Counted from the first letter of the stretch, positions 1 through 10,259 are shown. The stretch is 35,374 nt of DNA from Bacteroidota bacterium (GCA_013288905.1 JABDAW010000011.1:1-35374); one strand, 5' to 3'. Notes: generated by a model from the sequence alone, not told the origin. Numbers and translations: made by a program.

Positions 1-809
1 CCTTGATGATCAATCATGGTTCCGAATATTTTCGGATAGACATCTACCGAGAAAAGAAGTTGTAAATAATTCTCATGATACTTCGATTCGCGGATAAGGA
101 AATAGGGAATTACGGTCAGACAGAATAAGGTCAATGACAGAATAATGATTTTGAAATCAGGCTTAAATCCTAAGCCCTTATTAATGATAATTGTTGGAAT
201 GATAAAGAATATCGGGATCAGTCCGACTACTGATTTGGTCATGAATCCCAAGCCTAAAGATAAGGCTAATAGCAGCATCCAGCGTTGCTTTTTCTCAAAG
301 AATATTTTGTGAATGGAGATAAAGGAAAGCAAAATGAAGAAAGTCAGCATGCTTTCATAATCGCCAGAAATGATTCCATGCTGCCCGAAGAAGGCTATTG
401 ATAAGCCTATTCCAAAGGTGCTCATGATTCCAAGAAGATAATTCCTGGTGATGGATACCAGGAAAAAATAGAACAACATTAAGGTGCTTAATCCGAATAG
501 TACGGAAGGCAATCTGCCAGCCCATTCAGAGAAACCAAATACCATGAATGACAAGGCGGAAAGCCAGGTAAACAAAGGTGGTTTGATGTCCCAGTGATCT
601 AAAACTCCATGCCTTGTAATGCCAATCCAGTCACCAGACTTTTGCATTTCCCAGGAACTTAGAAGGTTCAAAGATTCGTCCCATGATTGTAGTGGAAGTC
701 GCATGATTATGGATAAAGCATAACTTGCATAGCAGGCAAGAAGGATAAAGAATATGCCATTGAACAACATGATTGTTTTTCTTGCCGGTATTTTATTTGA
801 GAGCTTCAT
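1..809 (-). CDS. GT-C/ArnT-PMT-like glycosyltransferase family 39 membrane protein, C-terminus cut by window edge
   Basis: Minus-strand frame opens at ATG 809 (MKLSNKIPARKTIMLFNG...MRLPLQSWDESLN...HWDIKPPLFTWLSA...FSEWAGRLPSVLFG) and stays open to position 1; acidic D/E motif followed by KPPL and GRLPS resembles GT39/PMT proteins. Not in the ORF track because it runs off the edge. Confidence 0.8.
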   Translation of the reverse strand, partial: MKLSNKIPARKTIMLFNGIFFILLACYASYALSIIMRLPLQSWDESLNLLSSWEMQKSGDWIGITRHGVLDHWDIKPPLFTWLSALSFMVFGFSEWAGRLPSVLFGLSTLMLFYFFLVSITRNYLLGIMSTFGIGLSIAFFGQHGIISGDYESMLTFFILLSFISIHKIFFEKKQRWMLLLALSLGLGFMTKSVVGLIPIFFIIPTIIINKGLGFKPDFKIIILSLTLFCLTVIPYFLIRESKYHENYLQLLFSVDVYPKIFGTMIDHQ

Positions 810-845
810 CGCGACTTTGAGGCGTTAAAATTAGTATTCATCGAA

Positions 846-2354
846 TCAATCATGGGCATATAAGATTAATGTATTTTCATTGTCCCTAAGCCGCAGATTT
901 TTATTGATTCCCTCGAGCCAATTGGTACTATTTTCCGTGAATTTCGGAATGCTTTGAATCTTCTTTTTGAAATGAAATCTGTCAAATGCATCTTTGCAAG
1001 CGACCGTTTTTAATGTTGCTTCGCTGATTACTAAAAGGATTGTTTTACTGCTATCCGAACTCATAGAATCGAGCTCGCATAATGATTCTATTTTTCTTTC
1101 TTCCATGTTCTTTTCTTCATAGAAATTTGCCTTTAGAAATTGCCAGGGATCATAAGGATTACTTATATTTAAGAATAACAGCCGAATAGATTTATCACCA
1201 TAATTTTCATGAATATATTTTGTGATTTCCATCCTTCCGATTCCTGCTGATCGGGTTGCCATTGCTGCAAGTCCGATACTATTTGCAAGTATAAATATTC
1301 CTAAAATAAAGTAGAATAAATACCGATTAAACATTGACTTAAACAACCTTGATTTAAGGGGTTCTGTTTTCTGATAAGCCATCATCAAAACAATGGGCAG
1401 GTAATAGATTATCGGGAATAAAAATCGTTCTTCTTTATGTGGAATCATGGAATGAACCAGCAGGAATGGCAGGGTGATCCATAGCACAATGCTGCGACGG
1501 TCTTTGATTAATAGGACGACAATGGAAAGCAATATTATTATTCCAAAAATGCCCGTAGAAAAGTTGAAGATATACCGAAAATAATAGTACCAGGATGATG
1601 TCCCGAATTCAGAGGCTTTGTCTTTAATTAAATTGATGTTTAAATAATTCCAAAAGGTGCAAGTCCAGACCCCATAGAACCAATAATCTATCACTAACCC
1701 GACACCTAATATCAGCATCCCGGCACCACAAATTTTTAACAAGTTTATGCGGCTTTCTTTCTTGATAAAGATTAACCAAAGGATTAATCCTAATGATAAA
1801 AAGGCGGATTGAAAGCGGAATAAAAAACTTAATCCCAAGAGGCATCCGACGAAGAAATAAGTTCTTCTTTTTTCATAATCCAATACCAATGATAGTGCCA
1901 GCAAGAAGGTTAATCCTGACCAGCATTCAGATGAAAAACGAACGCTCAGATAGGGGATAAACCATAGCAAATACGACATCGCATAATACATCTTCTGATT
2001 CTTTTCCTCCACAAATCTCTTGGTAGCAATGACAAAGCGATTAATGCAAAACAAGGCAAAGATGGCAGTCATCATTCGCAAGATAAAACATAGAACATAA
2101 GGATCGCGGATAGTAAAGAAATGAGCTATTCTAAAGACCTCATAAGCCATCATAGGCTGCAATGCAGGGCGAATCTTTTCATGATATTCCCAAGGTAAAT
2201 CCTTTGCCTGAACTGCCTCTGACTTGAGGTTTGCAAATTCAATAATCTGATAATGTTCGTCGGCATGAATATACCCGTGACTATTGTATGCAGTGATGGC
2301 AAATACGACCATCGCAACGAACAAAACCGCCTTGTGAAATTTAGAATTTATCAA
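846..2354 (-). CDS. Alg9/GPI-mannosyltransferase-like GT-C glycosyltransferase (GT22-type)
   Basis: 502 aa multi-TM protein with HADEHYQ...EYHEKIRPALQPMMAY near the N-terminus and HKEERFLFPIIYYLP later, typical of GT22 proteins. Confidence 0.7.
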   Translation of the reverse strand: MINSKFHKAVLFVAMVVFAITAYNSHGYIHADEHYQIIEFANLKSEAVQAKDLPWEYHEKIRPALQPMMAYEVFRIAHFFTIRDPYVLCFILRMMTAIFALFCINRFVIATKRFVEEKNQKMYYAMSYLLWFIPYLSVRFSSECWSGLTFLLALSLVLDYEKRRTYFFVGCLLGLSFLFRFQSAFLSLGLILWLIFIKKESRINLLKICGAGMLILGVGLVIDYWFYGVWTCTFWNYLNINLIKDKASEFGTSSWYYYFRYIFNFSTGIFGIIILLSIVVLLIKDRRSIVLWITLPFLLVHSMIPHKEERFLFPIIYYLPIVLMMAYQKTEPLKSRLFKSMFNRYLFYFILGIFILANSIGLAAMATRSAGIGRMEITKYIHENYGDKSIRLLFLNISNPYDPWQFLKANFYEEKNMEERKIESLCELDSMSSDSSKTILLVISEATLKTVACKDAFDRFHFKKKIQSIPKFTENSTNWLEGINKNLRLRDNENTLILYAHD

Positions 2355-2459
2355 TTTATTTACCCCTCTTCATTGGAAGCAAAATTAGGAAATGGAGAAT
2401 CATAAAAACTTCTCGATGATTAATCCTCCTTTTATTCACCACAGCCCTGGTGCATACCC

Positions 2460-2764
2460 GTCAACCTAAGCAATTTTTTGCGCAAAATTCAATCTGTTAT
2501 TTCTTTTATAATAACACCGGTAAATTAACCACAAGAAATGCCATTAGGATTTTGGAATTAAATGGCTATCCCGATAAAATAATTATGGAAGCGAGAAAGC
2601 TTGCCTAACAACCATCTCATAAAGTTTTTATCACCCTTTATCAAAGACAATTTTATGAATTAAAGAAGTACCAAAAGAGGCTACGGCGAATATATTATCA
2701 GAAGGATAGGAAAGAAGAGTTGCCGGAAAGAAACGGGAATACGATACTATTTAAATTTGTTATG
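2460..2764 (+). pseudogene. Possible decayed ORF; upstream part resembles a MutS-family C-terminal segment
   Basis: One frame reads ...SICYFFYNNTGKLTTRNAIRILELNGYPDKIIMEARKLA*QPSHKVFITLYQRQFYELKKYQKRLRRIYYQKDRKEELPERNGNTILFKFVM*, interrupted by a single in-frame TAA at 2606-2608. Confidence 0.3.
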
Positions 2765-2913
2765 TAATTTTATGTAGTTTTGGCGGGTGAAAAGAAAGAT
2801 AAAGGTAATTAATAATTGGGAAATTTTAAATCCGAATTTTATATTTGGCGGCTCCAAAAGGGGATGGGAACGGACGACAAATATCTTTCCATTAATATAA
2901 AATCTTAGTAAAA

Positions 2914-4935
2914 ATGAATAAAAAACCTGTTGCAAAAAACAAACCAAAACAACCGGATGTTAAGCGAAAATCAGCTATTAAAAACAACGCATCGCAGGAA
3001 ACAAGCTGGATCAAGTATATTTTATTAGCAGTTATATTAATAGTTACTTACATCGCCTTTTCTCCTGCCTTCAAAGGCAACTTTGTCAATTGGGATGATC
3101 AAAGATATGTTCTTGATAATACGATGCTCTCAAAGCCATTGCAGGAGTGTGCAAAGTATTATTTCTCTCATTTCTTTTTTAATAATTACCATCCTCTCAC
3201 CATGATGGTTTATGCAATGGAATTCCACAATGCCTTACCGGTTCAGGGATTCATTACCAACCCTGATATTTTCCATGAAGTAAATATCATTATTCATTTG
3301 CTGAATGTGATGCTTGTTTTTTGGTTTGTTTTCTTATTGAGTGAAGGAAAGTTAGAAGTTGCAGTAATTGTTTCTTTACTCTTTGGAATACATCCGATGC
3401 ATGTGGAATCCGTTGCCTGGGTATCCGAATTAAAGGATTGCCTGTATTCATTTTTCTTTATCTTGGGATTAATATTTTACTATAAATATATAAAGGATTC
3501 AAGAGACAATAAGAATAAATCGATGTTTTATTTTCTTGCATTTTTAATGTTCATAATATCAGGCTTATCGAAGCCAGCAGCGGTAACTTTTATATTGGTA
3601 CTTCCGTTGATTGATTATTATTTGAAAAGAAAAATCAACAAATGGATTTTCCTTGAAAAGATACCATTCTTTTTACTTTCATTAGTTCTTGGAATTGTTA
3701 CCATTAAGGCGCAGGAAGGGGCTATTGGGAAGTTTGAATTATATACTTTCTTCCAAAGAATCATGTTAGCATCTTATGCACTGATAAGCTATATCTATAA
3801 GTTATTTTTACCGATAAATCAATCGGCATTATACCCGTTTACGCATCTTTTAGGCGGAAATTTTCCTATCATATTTTACATCGCTCCATTCATAGTCATA
3901 TTGATATTTGCTATAGTACTTTGGAGCACTAAATATACTCGAATCGTGGCATTTGGTTTCTTGTTTTTCGTTTTAAATATTTTCTTGATCCTGCAATTCA
4001 TGTCAGTAGGTATTTCATTAATATCAGAACGATATACTTACATTCCATATATCGGTTTATTCTTTATTGCCGGTATGGGATTTAGCTGGATTTATAGGAA
4101 TAAAAAGAATGAAATTGCTAAATATAAATCATTAGTAATCGGAGTATTTATAGTCATTGGAACAACCTGTGCATTCCTTACTAATGCTCGCTGCAAAGTG
4201 TGGCTGAATGCCGAAACAATGTGGACTGATGTGATAAAACAATTTCCAAATGATCCGGAAGGATACCAGAATCGAGGCTTGTATTTAGTTGAAAAAGCCA
4301 AGTATGGCGGGACTCCGGAGAAGGATGATATGGATAAGGCTTTTCAGGATTTCAATCATTCATTAATCCTCTCATCCAAGGAACCGAAGATATATTCTAA
4401 CCTGGGAAATATCTATGCTTTGAGGGGAAATTACGATTCATCGCTAGCTGCTTATAACAAAGCCGTTGCAATGGATTCAACTGACTATAATGTTTATCTG
4501 AATCGGGGAATTACTTATTCCATCATGCAAAAATACGACAGTTCCTTCGTTGATTGGGATAAGGCTTTGCGGCTTCATGGCCCTGATGTAAAAATCTATC
4601 AAAACAGAGCTTTTGCATATCTCAACAAAGGCAGGTTTAAGGAATCAATTCAGGATTATAAATCTCTAAATGAAATGGGAATTCCTTTGGATGGAAACAT
4701 GTATTTCTTTCTTGCCTGTGATTATTTTCAATTAGGGAATTATGATTCCGCAATTATTGATTTTACAAAGGCAATTGATTTGAATCCAAACAATAAAGAG
4801 GCTTATTTTAACCGATCTCAAACCTATAACAACGTGAAAAAATCAAGAAATGCTTTGGATGATGCGTTAAAAGCCCAGAGCCTTGGATATAATGTGGATC
4901 CAGCTTACTTAGAGAAACTAAGAAAACAATTATAA
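2914..4935 (+). CDS. TMTC-like polytopic membrane protein with C-terminal TPR repeats (putative O-glycosyltransferase)
   Basis: 673 aa; WDDQRYV, HPLTMM, HPMHVESVAWVSELKDCLYSFFF, GLSKPAAVTFILVLPLIDYY, then tandem TPRs (YSNLGNIYALRGNYDSSLAAYNKAVAMDSTD...). Confidence 0.8.
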   Translation: MNKKPVAKNKPKQPDVKRKSAIKNNASQETSWIKYILLAVILIVTYIAFSPAFKGNFVNWDDQRYVLDNTMLSKPLQECAKYYFSHFFFNNYHPLTMMVYAMEFHNALPVQGFITNPDIFHEVNIIIHLLNVMLVFWFVFLLSEGKLEVAVIVSLLFGIHPMHVESVAWVSELKDCLYSFFFILGLIFYYKYIKDSRDNKNKSMFYFLAFLMFIISGLSKPAAVTFILVLPLIDYYLKRKINKWIFLEKIPFFLLSLVLGIVTIKAQEGAIGKFELYTFFQRIMLASYALISYIYKLFLPINQSALYPFTHLLGGNFPIIFYIAPFIVILIFAIVLWSTKYTRIVAFGFLFFVLNIFLILQFMSVGISLISERYTYIPYIGLFFIAGMGFSWIYRNKKNEIAKYKSLVIGVFIVIGTTCAFLTNARCKVWLNAETMWTDVIKQFPNDPEGYQNRGLYLVEKAKYGGTPEKDDMDKAFQDFNHSLILSSKEPKIYSNLGNIYALRGNYDSSLAAYNKAVAMDSTDYNVYLNRGITYSIMQKYDSSFVDWDKALRLHGPDVKIYQNRAFAYLNKGRFKESIQDYKSLNEMGIPLDGNMYFFLACDYFQLGNYDSAIIDFTKAIDLNPNNKEAYFNRSQTYNNVKKSRNALDDALKAQSLGYNVDPAYLEKLRKQL

Positions 4936-4967
4936 GGAATATTTGTTGAATAATTTTATTTCAAAAA

Positions 4968-6098
4968 CTACTTTGAAATACTCACAGGACCAGCAGCTAT
5001 GTGGTAAGATGTCATCTTGTCATTCTTATCATAAGACGGATAAAAAGTAATTCTGTCACCACTTAATTTACCGATTTCAATGCTTGCAATATCCCAAAAC
5101 TTACGACTGCCTTTCTTTTTATCATCAATTAAAATGGTGAGTGCATCATTTTCCACTGCTAATTTTTCTATTTCCTTGCGGGATAATTTTTTAAGATACT
5201 GAGCAGGCTTTATAATAGGATTATCTTCGATTTCATCAGATGCTTCTTGTGAAGAAACATAGGCTTTTTCAATTTTAATATCACGACAATCTCTTGGGGT
5301 AAGTTTCATGTCAGGCACTTCATCGTGAATGAAATTATTAATTGCCAAAGGAATATTTTCAATCTTTTCTAAGTATGGGGAATAAACAATCATTGAAGAA
5401 TTATCATTAGCAATAACTGGTTTTTGAATGACAGGATTTATTGGGATTTTGTTATGAATAAGAGGTTGTGCAGTATTCTTCAAAGTACCTTTAACGGCAG
5501 TGGCAACAGGCATTTCAACAACCTTGTTAGGAGTAGTATCCTTGGTAATCGGTACAGTTGTATAATGAGAATATAAATTAGTATGTTCATCCTTCTTAAA
5601 TTTGTTTGAATAAAAATAAACACCAATAATAATCAAGACTGAAGCTGCCACTGACAGATAGCGATAAAGCATCGGAATAATTCTCTTTTCCTTCTTTTTT
5701 AAAGAAGATTTTCCAAAGTATTGAATGGATTTATCAGGAACCAGTTTAGTCTTCTTCAACATATCCAATTCTCTCTGGAAATATGGATTAGTCTTTAAAA
5801 AATAATTGACTTCTTTAATCTCTCTTTCATTCAAATCCCCTTCAACAAAAGCTATTAAGTAATCCTGACAGTTGGTAGCGGAAATGGTATTTTTTTTTAA
5901 GGAATCTTTCATTGGGAATCCCTCCATAGCAGATTCATTCAATGTTATCAGTTCAAAGCTGTTGAACTCATCAGCAAGGTCTGGATTAGCGTCTAAGAAA
6001 GCAAACAATTCCTCCGTCTCCATCCCTTTAAGATTACCCTCATGGTAATCCAAAAAATACACCTCATAATTATTTCTATTAATCTTCATCCTAATCAA
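4968..6098 (-). CDS. Membrane anti-sigma factor-like protein
   Basis: 376 aa, N-terminal zf/anti-sigma-like acidic region, single TM (YLSVAASVLIIIGVYFY), encoded immediately downstream of an ECF sigma factor. Confidence 0.65.
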   Translation of the reverse strand: MIRMKINRNNYEVYFLDYHEGNLKGMETEELFAFLDANPDLADEFNSFELITLNESAMEGFPMKDSLKKNTISATNCQDYLIAFVEGDLNEREIKEVNYFLKTNPYFQRELDMLKKTKLVPDKSIQYFGKSSLKKKEKRIIPMLYRYLSVAASVLIIIGVYFYSNKFKKDEHTNLYSHYTTVPITKDTTPNKVVEMPVATAVKGTLKNTAQPLIHNKIPINPVIQKPVIANDNSSMIVYSPYLEKIENIPLAINNFIHDEVPDMKLTPRDCRDIKIEKAYVSSQEASDEIEDNPIIKPAQYLKKLSRKEIEKLAVENDALTILIDDKKKGSRKFWDIASIEIGKLSGDRITFYPSYDKNDKMTSYHIAAGPVSISK

Positions 6099-6584
6099 CT
6101 AAATTACATTATCCATACTCCCGATATATTCCCTCAAAGTCACCCTTGCCCTGTAAATATAAACCTTTACTTGTGCTTCATTCAAGCCGGTTATCTGTCC
6201 TATTTCTTCATAAGAATACCCTTCATAATCCCTTAGCAAAACAACTGTCCTTTGTATTTCCGGCAAACGATTTAAGGCTTCATTCAGCACTTCATGCAAA
6301 TCCGAATATTGTTCCGAATGCTGCAAGGAGTTAAAATTCACTTCATTAAAATCACCTTTCTTTTTATCCCTTCTTATTTTATCAATCATGGTATGATAAC
6401 CCGTGGTGAACAAATAGGACTTAGCTTTATCCGCAGCAATTGTATCAACTACCTTCCACATTTTCTCAAAAGAATCTTGCACCACATCACGAGCATCCTC
6501 TTTATCACGCATATTCTTTAAGATAAACCGATAAAGATTATCCGAATATAGATCCACACATTCATTGAACTCGGCGGTAGTCAT
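6099..6584 (-). CDS. ECF-type RNA polymerase sigma-70 factor
   Basis: 161 aa; sigma region 2 (DLYSDNLYRFILKNMRDKEDARDVVQDSFEKMWK) and region 4 (LPEIQRTVVLLRDYEGYSYEEIGQITGLNEAQVKVYIYRARVTLREYI). Confidence 0.93.
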   Translation of the reverse strand: MTTAEFNECVDLYSDNLYRFILKNMRDKEDARDVVQDSFEKMWKVVDTIAADKAKSYLFTTGYHTMIDKIRRDKKKGDFNEVNFNSLQHSEQYSDLHEVLNEALNRLPEIQRTVVLLRDYEGYSYEEIGQITGLNEAQVKVYIYRARVTLREYIGSMDNVI

Positions 6585-6694
6585 TCCTGCAATTTATTGA
6601 TTCAATTATTTGCTTTTATGAATAAGACGAATACCTGAAAGGAAAAGTTACAAAGCGACTTGATTTTATTTCGAAAAACATAAGCATAAAAAAA

Positions 6695-6722
6695 ACAGGA
6701 TAGAACTTTTATTCTATCCTGT
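6695..6722 (-). terminator. Rho-independent terminator downstream of the minus-strand CDS 6748-7938
   Basis: Perfect 11-bp stem acaggatagaa-ctttta-ttctatcctgt followed on the minus strand by an uninterrupted T-tract (plus-strand aaaaaaaa at 6688-6695). Confidence 0.85.
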
Positions 6723-6747
6723 CAATTATTATAAAAATCTTAAAGTC

Positions 6748-7938
6748 TTAGTTTAAAGCTTTTATTGCTGCTGTCAAGGTGGTCAATGTTGTTTGCTGAT
6801 AAGTGATTGTAAAAGTTACACTCTGCACAGTTGAAGTAGCTGAAACCTCAGGGAAATAATTATTACCTTGATTATCGGTTAAGTAATTTGCATAAAGTTG
6901 CTTTCCTGAACTTACATTCCATGCGACAATTTTACCTGTAATATTTAGAGGAACATTATTAAAAACATATTGGGTATTTTGGTTGTTGGGACCTAATACA
7001 GGCACAGCCTTAATAACCGTAACCTTCCACGGTGCATCAGCTACAAAAAAGGCCTGTACATCTGCATAAGAAGGACTGGTCGCATTTTGTAAAGTAATTT
7101 TACCAGTACCTGGATGTTGTCCATTATAAAGCCCTGAATTTCCTACGCCAGCTATATATGCGTTTGAATCAGCAAGATTATACCAACGGTAAATTGATAA
7201 GGAATCCATGATACGGAATGTGTAAAACTGATTTTGATTAGAAGTCGGAGGATAAATAAAATTGAAACTGTCTGTGGGAACAGGGACAGTCCACCAGTTT
7301 AAACCAGGATAGGTTAAAAGATTTGAAGGTGTATTCATACTATCAAGGTCATTTCTATAAACCAACATTTGATTAGTGGATGGCCAATAAGCATTTCGAT
7401 TTAAATTGCCATTGGTTACAGGAACTTTTACACGAAATTGAAAACGTTGTCGCCAATCCCCGGAAGATGGTACAAAGGAGGTTATCGTATCCAAATCCAA
7501 AGTATCACCCGCTTGATAAACAGCAATTGAAAGTGCCCCGAATGATTGAAGCCATCTTCCGCCGGAATCTACTGTTTGCATATTGCTGAATATCCAATCA
7601 CTGTTTTTATATAATTCTTTTATGTAAATGGTTCCATTTCCTAAGGTTCCATCATCCATCGTATTCATCTGATTCATGTAATACACGAATGAACTGTCTT
7701 TAAAGATAATTTGAGTTCCCCCACTAAAAATAACAGATGAGTCATTACTGATATGACTGCTATCTCCTAAATTCCAACCTTTCGATTGAAGGGCGACTTG
7801 ATTACTGTCAAAGACTACTGAGGAACTGTTATAAATTGGGGGATTGCTGGTTGTAGTATTGTTCTTTTTGCAGGCAACAAGAACTACGGCAAGGATGGCT
7901 GCGATTACTAATAACTTTTTAGTATTTTTCATATTCAT
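6748..7938 (-). CDS. Putative lipoprotein of unknown function
   Basis: 396 aa with lipoprotein signal MKNTKKLLVIAAILAVVLVAC|KKN. Confidence 0.75.
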   Translation of the reverse strand: MNMKNTKKLLVIAAILAVVLVACKKNNTTTSNPPIYNSSSVVFDSNQVALQSKGWNLGDSSHISNDSSVIFSGGTQIIFKDSSFVYYMNQMNTMDDGTLGNGTIYIKELYKNSDWIFSNMQTVDSGGRWLQSFGALSIAVYQAGDTLDLDTITSFVPSSGDWRQRFQFRVKVPVTNGNLNRNAYWPSTNQMLVYRNDLDSMNTPSNLLTYPGLNWWTVPVPTDSFNFIYPPTSNQNQFYTFRIMDSLSIYRWYNLADSNAYIAGVGNSGLYNGQHPGTGKITLQNATSPSYADVQAFFVADAPWKVTVIKAVPVLGPNNQNTQYVFNNVPLNITGKIVAWNVSSGKQLYANYLTDNQGNNYFPEVSATSTVQSVTFTITYQQTTLTTLTAAIKALN

Positions 7939-8153
7939 AATTATTTATTTGTTATTTACTGTAAAATTCGTTTTTATTTTCAGAATGTAAAGTTAGCACT
8001 AATTTTTGAATTGACAAAATTTTTGCGAAGATTTTTCCTGTTTCTATCCTCCAAATGGGACTTATTATTAATTTCATTAAAGATGTTCCTTTTTCTTTTT
8101 AACTTTGCAATATTAGAAAAATTTTCAGAAATCAAATCTAAAACCATAAAAAT

Positions 8154-9440
8154 ATGAATACAAATGCCCCCCTTGCCGAGCGCATAAGACCAACAAATTT
8201 GAATGACTATATCGGTCAGGAGCACCTCGTGAGTGAGGGTGCTGTCTTGCGAAATTCTATCCTGTCTCAAAGGATTCCTTCCATGATTCTATGGGGTCCG
8301 CCGGGGGTCGGAAAGACGACGCTGGCATATATAATTTCACAGCAATTGAACCGTCCTTTCTTCACCCTTTCCGCCATTAATTCTGGGGTGAAGGATGTGC
8401 GGGATGTTATTGAGAAATCGGGTAAATATCTCATCGAAAACCCCAATGCGCCGGGCAGTCCGGTCCTGTTTATTGACGAAATCCATCGGTTTAACAAGAG
8501 CCAGCAGGATTCTTTGTTGGGAGCCATCGAGCGGGGTACGATTATTTTGATTGGCGCTACTACCGAGAATCCTTCTTTTGAAGTTATCTCGCCGCTTCTT
8601 TCGAGATGCCAGGTGTATATATTAAAGGAGTTGACGAAGGAGAATCTGATTCAATTGCTCCATCATGCCATTGCAAATGATGTGGTATTAAAGGAGAAAA
8701 AAATTACATTACAAGAGACCGAAGCCCTGTTGAGAATCTCTGGCGGCGATGCCAGAAAGATGCTGAATTTATTCGAGTTGGTCATTAATTCCCTTCCAGA
8801 TGACCCTACTATTACCAATGAAAATGTTATGCAGATTGCTCAACAAAAGATTGCTTTATACGACAAAGGCGGCGAGCAGCATTACGATATTATTTCTGCA
8901 TTCATCAAGTCCATTCGAGGCAGCGATCCTAATGCCGCGATTTATTGGCTGGCGAGGATGATTAAGGGCGGCGAGGAGGTGAAATTCATCGCAAGAAGAT
9001 TGCTGATTTTGGCTTCCGAAGACATCGGCAATGCTAATCCCACAGCATTAATAATGGCGAATAACTGCTTCCAGGCGGTCAATGTCATTGGCTATCCCGA
9101 AAGCCAGATTATCCTCTCCCAATGTGTTGCCTATCTTGCCTCTTCCCCGAAAAGTAATGCCGCTGTCGAAGCCATTGGTTTGGCAAATGAATTAGTCAAT
9201 AAAACAGGAGATTTGCCGGTGCCATTGCACATCAGAAATGCTCCCACAAAATTAATGAAAGACCTCGGCTATGGAAAGAATTACCAATATTCTCACAGCT
9301 ATGAAGGCAATTTCTCGAATCAGGAATATCTGCCCGAACAAATATCGGGCACCAAGATTTATAACCCAGGAAATAATACCCGCGAAAAAGAATTGCGTGC
9401 TTTTTTGAAGTCGCTTTGGGGAGAGAAATATGGGTATTGA
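8154..9440 (+). CDS. rarA: Replication-associated recombination protein A (MgsA/RarA AAA+ ATPase)
   Basis: PLAERIRPTNLNDYIGQEHLV; Walker A GPPGVGKTTLA; Walker B LFIDEIHRFNKSQQD; ATTENPSFEV; C-terminal region typical of RarA. Confidence 0.95.
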   Translation: MNTNAPLAERIRPTNLNDYIGQEHLVSEGAVLRNSILSQRIPSMILWGPPGVGKTTLAYIISQQLNRPFFTLSAINSGVKDVRDVIEKSGKYLIENPNAPGSPVLFIDEIHRFNKSQQDSLLGAIERGTIILIGATTENPSFEVISPLLSRCQVYILKELTKENLIQLLHHAIANDVVLKEKKITLQETEALLRISGGDARKMLNLFELVINSLPDDPTITNENVMQIAQQKIALYDKGGEQHYDIISAFIKSIRGSDPNAAIYWLARMIKGGEEVKFIARRLLILASEDIGNANPTALIMANNCFQAVNVIGYPESQIILSQCVAYLASSPKSNAAVEAIGLANELVNKTGDLPVPLHIRNAPTKLMKDLGYGKNYQYSHSYEGNFSNQEYLPEQISGTKIYNPGNNTREKELRAFLKSLWGEKYGY

Positions 9441-9468
9441 GGGAAAGAAAATTTAATTAATACGATTA

Positions 9469-9678
9469 TCTCGACAATCAACCCTTTGGTCTCGATAACC
9501 GGCTCCTTGATCTCGATAACCAGCCCCATGATCTCGATAATCAGCTCCTTGATCTCGATAATCAGCCCCACGATCTCGATAATCAGCCCCACGATCTCGA
9601 TAACCAGCCCCATGATCTCGATAACCTGCTCCATGATCTCGATAACCTGCTCCATGATCTCGATCTTTAGCTCCATGA
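9469..9678. repeat. Tandem array 1: ten 21-bp units (consensus TCTCGATAAYCAGCYCCATGA)
   Basis: TCTCGA occurs at 9469, 9490, 9511, 9532, 9553, 9574, 9595, 9616, 9637 and 9658, exactly every 21 bp. Confidence 0.95.
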
Positions 9679-9701
9679 TAACGATGTTGGAGCTAAAGAT
9701 C
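9662..9701. repeat. Inverted repeat terminating array 1
   Basis: gatctttagctcca (9662-9675) / tggagctaaagatc (9688-9701), perfect 14-bp arms, 12-nt loop. Confidence 0.85.
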
Positions 9702-9830
9702 TCTCTGGCGTTTTATTTTGTATTGTAAATTGTGATTTTTGTAATCAAATTGGCAGGGAATAATACAAACGGAAGTTGTCCAAAAATCTTAATATTTCAA
9801 CATTTACCCTATATTTCCTAATTTTGTCCC

Positions 9831-10259
9831 ATGAAATTAATGCTTCACTTAATAGCCCTTAGCACTTTTATCCTTTGTTTTTGTTGCAAGGCAAAGGAAA
9901 ATTCCCAAAGCAATAATCAAATTACCACCCCTGTTATTATAGATAAAAGCCTCACCAAGATATTCGATATGTCCCATAAAATTGATACCGCTTTTGTGAA
10001 TGGCGATATTCTTACTTTGAAAATTTCATTCTTTAATGTCTGCAAAACCGACACTTTTGAATTGGTCGGGAATGGGAAATTTGCCAAATCTAATCCTCCA
10101 TTAACAGGTTTATTTATCCGAAGAAAAGCCAGCAATGTGGATTGTAAAACAAATCTTACAAAGGAACTGAAATTTGATGTTAGTGCTTTGAAATATCCTT
10201 TATTGAATAAAGTAATCTTAAACTTAGATGAGCAAAACAAAGTCATATATACTTATTAA
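9831..10259 (+). CDS. Small putative lipoprotein
   Basis: 142 aa with signal MKLMLHLIALSTFILCFCC|K. Confidence 0.6.
   Translation: MKLMLHLIALSTFILCFCCKAKENSQSNNQITTPVIIDKSLTKIFDMSHKIDTAFVNGDILTLKISFFNVCKTDTFELVGNGKFAKSNPPLTGLFIRRKASNVDCKTNLTKELKFDVSALKYPLLNKVILNLDEQNKVIYTY

Noticed and set aside
4960-4980. Short hairpin (tttcaaa/tttgaaa) between convergent genes 2914-4935 and 4968-6098 as terminator
   Set aside because: Weak A/T-only stem that overlaps the minus-strand coding end; no T-tract in the right position.
7980-8270. 96 aa minus ORF overlapping the start of rarA
   Set aside because: Lies antisense to the conserved rarA N-terminus and across its promoter region; no recognisable features.
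9359-9728. Long ORFs through array 1 on both strands (105 aa minus, 80 aa plus)
   Set aside because: A stop-free 21-bp unit gives open frames trivially; unit differences are mostly non-synonymous, and the minus ORF overlaps the end of rarA.
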